Below, one piece after another: positions 47,214 through 51,402 of a DNA stretch of 51,402 nt. Within the stretch, counting starts at the first letter, position 1, and each line of letters starts with the position of its first letter. This DNA comes from Burkholderiales bacterium (GTDB lineage: Bacteria; Pseudomonadota; Gammaproteobacteria; Burkholderiales; Burkholderiaceae_C): assembly GCA_016191995.1 (NCBI GenBank), contig JACPVA010000188.1, positions 1 to 51,402 of the forward strand, given 5' to 3'. The translations under genes were made by a program, and so were the position numbers. The notes beneath the pieces were generated by a model. It did not search any database. It saw only the letters and a list, made by a program, of their open reading frames with translations, and was not told where the DNA came from.

Positions 47214-48392
47214 ATGACCGATCCCGTCGTCATCGTCTCCGCCGCCCGCACCCCGATCGGGGGATTGCTGGGCGACTTCGCCAACCTCGCTGCCTGGGAG
47301 CTCGGCGCGGTCGCGATCAAGGCCGCGGTCGAGCGCGCCGGCGTCGCCGGCGACAGCGTCGACGAGGTGCTGATGGGCAACTGCCTGATGGCCGGCCAGG
47401 GCCAGGCGCCGGCGCGCCAGGCGATGCGCGCCGCCGGGCTGCCCGACGCCACCGGCGCGGTGACGCTGTCGAAGATGTGCGGATCGGGCATGCGGGCGAT
47501 GATGTTCGCGCACGACATGCTCGCCGCCGGCAGCGCCGAGGTGCTGGTCGCCGGCGGCATGGAGAGCATGACCGGCGCGCCGCACCTGGTGTTCGCGCGC
47601 AAGGGCGTCAAGTACGGCGCCGCGCAGCTCTTCGACCACATGGCGATGGACGGGCTGGAGGACGCCTACGAGCGCGGCAAGGCGATGGGGGTCTTCGCCG
47701 AGACCTGTGTCGCCAGGTACGGCTTCACGCGCGAGGCGCAGGATGCGTTCGCGATCGCGTCGACCACGCGCAGCAAGCAGGCCAACGAGGACGGCAGCTT
47801 CGGCTGGGAGATCGCGCCGGTGGCGCTGCCGGGCAAGGGCGCGCCGACGACGGTCGCGCGCGACGAGCAGCCGTTCAAGGCCAGGCTGGACAAGATCGCG
47901 GGGCTGAAGCCCGCGTTCAAGAAGGACGGCACGATCACGGCGGCGAATGCCAGCAGCATCTCCGACGGCGCCGCCGCGCTGGTGCTGATGCGCCAGAGCA
48001 CGGCGCAGCGGCTGGGGGCGACGCCGATCGCGCGCATCGCCAGCCATGCGGTGCACGCGCAGGCGCCCGAGTGGTTCACGACGGCGCCGGTCGGCGCCAT
48101 CGACAAGGCGCTGAAGAAGGCCGGCTGGAGCAAGTCGCAGGTCGACCTGTGGGAGGTCAACGAGGCCTTCGCCGCCGTCACGATGGCGGCGATGCACGAC
48201 CTGGAGCTGCCGCACGAGGTGGTCAACGTGCACGGCGGCGCCTGTGCGCTCGGCCACCCGATCGGCGCCAGCGGCGCGCGCATCGTCGTCACGCTGCTGG
48301 GGGCGCTGCGCAATCAGGGCAAGCAGCGCGGGGTGGCGGCGCTGTGCATCGGCGGCGGCGAGGCCACGGCGCTCGCGGTCGAGATCTGCTGA
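47214..48392 (+). CDS. atoB: acetyl-CoA acetyltransferase (thiolase)
   Basis: This 392-residue thiolase has the nucleophile Cys89 in SKMCGSGM, the EAFAAV box with its active-site context, HGGACALGHPIGASGAR with the catalytic His, and the final Cys in ALCIGGGEA. It interconverts two acetyl-CoA with acetoacetyl-CoA; the last step of leucine breakdown gives acetoacetate and acetyl-CoA, so the fit is good. GGAGGA stands before the ATG. Confidence 0.93.
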   Translation: MTDPVVIVSAARTPIGGLLGDFANLAAWELGAVAIKAAVERAGVAGDSVDEVLMGNCLMAGQGQAPARQAMRAAGLPDATGAVTLSKMCGSGMRAMMFAHDMLAAGSAEVLVAGGMESMTGAPHLVFARKGVKYGAAQLFDHMAMDGLEDAYERGKAMGVFAETCVARYGFTREAQDAFAIASTTRSKQANEDGSFGWEIAPVALPGKGAPTTVARDEQPFKARLDKIAGLKPAFKKDGTITAANASSISDGAAALVLMRQSTAQRLGATPIARIASHAVHAQAPEWFTTAPVGAIDKALKKAGWSKSQVDLWEVNEAFAAVTMAAMHDLELPHEVVNVHGGACALGHPIGASGARIVVTLLGALRNQGKQRGVAALCIGGGEATALAVEIC

Positions 48393-48401
48393 CGCCGCGC
48401 G

Positions 48402-49043
48402 ATGTCCGAGCTGCTCGGCCTGGCCGGCGCGCGCGAGGCGCTGCTGTTCGCCGCCGCGGTGCTGGCGCTGAACGCCACGCCGGGCGTCGACCTGCTGCTG
48501 ACGGTGTCGCGCACGCTGCACGCCGGCGCGCGCGCCGGGCTGGCGGCGGCGCTGGGCATCACGCTGGGCTGCGCCGTGCACGCGCTGGCGGCAGCGTCGG
48601 GGCTGGCGGCGCTACTGGCGGTGTCGCCGGCCGCCTTCGTCGTGCTGAAGTGGGCCGGCGCGGCCTACCTGGTCTGGCTGGCGATCGGCATGGCGCGCAA
48701 CGCATGGCGCGGCGGCTCGCGTGCCGGGCTGCCGGCGGCGCCGCCGCGCCGCCTGGCCGGCGAGCTGCGGGTGGGCTTCCTGACCAACGTGCTCAATCCG
48801 AAGGTGGCGCTGTTCTTCCTCGCCTTCCTGCCGCAGTTCATCGCGCCGGCGGCGCCGCACAAGACGCTGGCCTTCCTCGGGCTCGGGCTGTGGTTCGTGC
48901 TGCAAAGCGCGGTCTTCCTCGCCGCGGTGGTGGCGCTGGCGGCGCGTGCACGCCGCGTCGCGGCGCCGCGCCTCGGCCGCTGGCTCGAGGGCCTGGGCGC
49001 TTGCCTGCTCGGCCTGCTGGCCTTGCGCATGGTGCGCTCGTGA
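48402..49043 (+). CDS. LysE/RhtB-family amino-acid exporter
   Basis: This 213-residue membrane protein has about six hydrophobic helices. The family signature lies near the N terminus (LALNATPGVDLLLTVSRTLHAGARAGLAAALGI), followed by KWAGAAYLVWLAIGM and FLTNVLNPKVALFFLAFLPQFI. LysE/RhtB proteins export amino acids, so it may export leucine, an analogue or a keto-acid overflow product (inference). It lies nine bases after the thiolase stop. Confidence 0.9.
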   Translation: MSELLGLAGAREALLFAAAVLALNATPGVDLLLTVSRTLHAGARAGLAAALGITLGCAVHALAAASGLAALLAVSPAAFVVLKWAGAAYLVWLAIGMARNAWRGGSRAGLPAAPPRRLAGELRVGFLTNVLNPKVALFFLAFLPQFIAPAAPHKTLAFLGLGLWFVLQSAVFLAAVVALAARARRVAAPRLGRWLEGLGACLLGLLALRMVRS

Positions 49044-49053
49044 GGCGCGGCGC

Positions 49054-49719
<666 letters not shown>

Positions 49720-49774
49720 GCCGGCCGCCGCGCGCGGCAGCCCGCCGCACCGCAAGACGAAGGAGACCCCGACC

Positions 49775-50905
49775 ATGCTGCTGTCCGAAGACCATCGCGC
49801 GGTGCAGGATGCGGTGCGCGCCTACGTGCAGGACGTGATCGCGCCGCAGGCGGCCGCCTGGGACCGCACGCACCACTTCCCGGTCGCCGAACTGCGCGGC
49901 CTGGCCGAGCTCGGCTGCTACGGCGTCGCGGTGCCCGCCGAGTGGGACGGCGCCGGGCTGGACTACCTGGCGCTGGCGCTGATCATCGAGGAGATCGCCG
50001 CCGGCGACGGCGCCACCAGCACCGTGGTCAGCGTCAACAACTGCCCGGTGTGCTCGATCGTGATGGCGTTCGGCAACGACGCGCAGAAGGAGCGCTTCCT
50101 CGCGCCGCTGGCGCGCGGCGACATGCTCGGCGCCTTCTGCCTGACCGAGCCGCATGTCGGCTCGGAGGCTGGCGGGCTGAAGACCACGGCGCGGCGCGAC
50201 GGCGACCACTATGTGCTCGACGGCGTCAAGCAGTTCATCACCAGCGGCAAGAACGGCGATGTCGCGATCGTGATGGCGGTGACCGACAAGGCTGCCGGCA
50301 AGCGCGGCATCAGCGCCTTCCTCGTCCCCACCGACACCCCGGGCTATGTCGTCGCGCGGCTCGAGGACAAGATGGGCCAGCATGCCAGCGATACGGCGCA
50401 GATCCGCTTCGACGGCTGCCGCGTGCCGGCGGAGAACCGGATCGGCGACGAGGGGCAGGGGCTGAAGATCGCGCTGTCGGGGCTGGAGGGCGGGCGCATC
50501 GGCATCGCCAGCCAGGCGGTCGGCATGGCGAGAGCGGCCTTCGACGCGGCGCTCGCCTATGCGAAGGACCGCAGCGCCTTCGGCCAGCCGATCTTCCAGC
50601 ACCAGGCGGTGCAGTTCAAGCTCGCCGAGATGGCCACGCGCATCGAGGTCGCGCGGCAGATGATCTGGCACGCCGCCGCGCTCAAGGATGCCGGCCAGCC
50701 CTGCCTGAAGGAGGCGGCGATGGCCAAGCTGTTCGCCACCGAGATGGCCGAGCGCGTCTGCTCCGACGCGATCCAGGTCCATGGCGGCTACGGCTATGTC
50801 AACGACTTCCCGGTCGAGCGCCTCTACCGCGACGTCCGCGTGTGCCAGATCTACGAGGGCACGTCGGAGGTGCAGAAGATCCTGATCGGGCGGGCGCTGG
50901 GCTGA
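49775..50905 (+). CDS. acyl-CoA dehydrogenase (short/branched-chain type)
   Basis: This 376-residue flavoprotein carries [14 protein letters not shown] and [16 protein letters not shown] as FAD and substrate motifs. The catalytic Glu is at 361 in [17 protein letters not shown], the usual short/medium-chain position, in contrast to the liuA product. AAGGAG lies before the ATG. It may oxidise isobutyryl-CoA, 2-methylbutyryl-CoA or butyryl-CoA. Butyryl-CoA is the product of IcmF, which gives a link to that gene (inference). Confidence 0.92.
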   Translation: MLLSEDHRAVQDAVRAYVQDVIAPQAAAWDRTHHFPVAELRGLAELGCYGVAVPAEWDGAGLDYLALALIIEEIAAGDGATSTVVSVNNCPVCSIVMAFGNDAQKERFLAPLARGDMLGAFCLTEPHVGSEAGGLKTTARRDGDHYVLDGVKQFITSGKNGDVAIVMAVTDKAAGKRGISAFLVPTDTPGYVVARLEDKMGQHASDTAQIRFDGCRVPAENRIGDEGQGLKIALSGLEGGRIGIASQAVGMARAAFDAALAYAKDRSAFGQPIFQHQAVQFKLAEMATRIEVARQMIWHAAALKDAGQPCLKEAAMAKLFATEMAERVCSDAIQVHGGYGYVNDFPVERLYRDVRVCQIYEGTSEVQKILIGRALG

Positions 50906-50977
50906 TCGAACGACTCGGCTGATCGACGAGCCGGCCCCGACCGCGGCGCGCACGACCGGTGGCGCCACAATGCCCCC

Positions 50978-51402
50978 ATGAACGAACAGCAGGCGCGCCA
51001 GGTGCTGCTGCTGCAGGCCTTCGAGAGCATGCCCGACGGGCACCCGCAGTGGACCGTCGACGACCGGCGCTGGGCCACGCGCGCGGCGCAGCAGGCGCTA
51101 GGCGACGAGGCGCCGCGCGAGCGCTTCGTCGCCGAGCGCGCGCGGCTGGCGATGCAGCGGCTCGCGCCGCGCGACGAGACGGTGCGGCGCATCCTCGCGC
51201 GGCCGGCCTCGGTCGCGTCGGCCGCCGGCATCGCCCTGCTGGCCGGCGCGCTGCTCGGGCTGGCGTCGGACACGCTGGTCGCGGGCGACTACTTCAACCT
51301 GCTGTCGCCGCTGTTCTGGGGCCTGCTGGCGTGGAATAGCGTGGTCTACATCTGGATCGCGGCGTCGGCGCTGCGCCGTGGCGGCCCGGGGCCGTTGCGG
51401 TG
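50978..51402 (+). CDS. DUF2868-domain membrane protein, N-terminal part (cut by window edge)
   Basis: An open frame of 141 codons from the ATG at 50978 runs off the right edge. It begins MNEQQARQVLLLQAFESM and has a charged amphipathic region. A hydrophobic segment follows (SAAGIALLAGALLGLASD), and then SPLFWGLLAWNSVVYIWIAASAL. This wording matches DUF2868 membrane proteins, which in Burkholderiales commonly precede a DUF3482 GTPase gene and the methylcrotonyl-CoA carboxylase genes. The frame is not closed, so its length is unknown. Confidence 0.7.
   Translation, partial: MNEQQARQVLLLQAFESMPDGHPQWTVDDRRWATRAAQQALGDEAPRERFVAERARLAMQRLAPRDETVRRILARPASVASAAGIALLAGALLGLASDTLVAGDYFNLLSPLFWGLLAWNSVVYIWIAASALRRGGPGPLR

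Overview
The window is a very GC-rich bacterial chromosome segment. It opens inside the 3' end of a 23S rRNA gene, followed by 5S rRNA, and then carries densely packed housekeeping and catabolic genes. Protein signatures point to a betaproteobacterium, most likely Burkholderiales. The signs are an alpha2beta2-type glycyl-tRNA synthetase with betaproteobacterial wording, a DksA lacking most zinc-finger cysteines, a fused isobutyryl-CoA mutase IcmF, a corC-lnt-glyQ-glyS-gmhB-plsC-ygjP run, and a LiuR-type branched-chain amino-acid regulon. The order-level placement is inference; no taxonomic search was run.

Layout. (1) 1-597: end of an rrn operon with a strong terminator. (2) 674-9805: a FFLEELY-motif protein, a lipase, an HDOD protein, a TerC membrane protein preceded by a clear yybP-ykoY (Mn2+) riboswitch, an EF-G-like GTPase, an AraC-like sensor domain without its DNA-binding domain, a patatin-like protein and an MFS transporter. 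(3) 9824-14752: a minus-strand tripartite efflux operon (outer-membrane factor, MacA, MacB ATPase, MacB permease) with every junction overlapping. (4) 14866-19972: a TPR-GGDEF diguanylate cyclase overlapping AMP nucleosidase, a YqaA-like membrane protein, a small monooxygenase, and a ParD/ParE module whose toxin reading frame is broken. (5) 20108-23502: icmF under a LiuR-like operator. (6) 23640-33462: coaX, a Lon-like protease overlapping a UspA-like partner, hslVU, a STAS protein, dksA and a CobW-family GTPase. (7) 33788-41933: a long plus-strand housekeeping run from corC to ygjP. (8) 42228-51402: the MerR regulator liuR and a divergence-free catabolic operon: thioesterase, isovaleryl-CoA dehydrogenase, carbonic anhydrase, AceK, thiolase, LysE-type exporter, SDR, acyl-CoA dehydrogenase, and the start of a DUF2868 gene cut by the right edge.

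The main systems-level signal is a small regulon. Three copies of a TTGACGTT...AACGTCAA palindrome sit just upstream of icmF, liuR and the thioesterase/isovaleryl-CoA dehydrogenase operon. This suggests that LiuR coordinates leucine/isovalerate and valine/isobutyryl-CoA breakdown. The operon also carries bicarbonate supply (carbonic anhydrase, needed by a carboxylase presumably encoded beyond the right edge) and control of the glyoxylate-shunt branch point (AceK), which would handle the acetyl-CoA released. Other items worth attention are the Mn2+ riboswitch, the frameshifted ParE toxin, a GmhB phosphatase without its nucleophilic aspartate, and several proteins with altered signature motifs. 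I found no CRISPR array, prophage, insertion sequence or tRNA gene.
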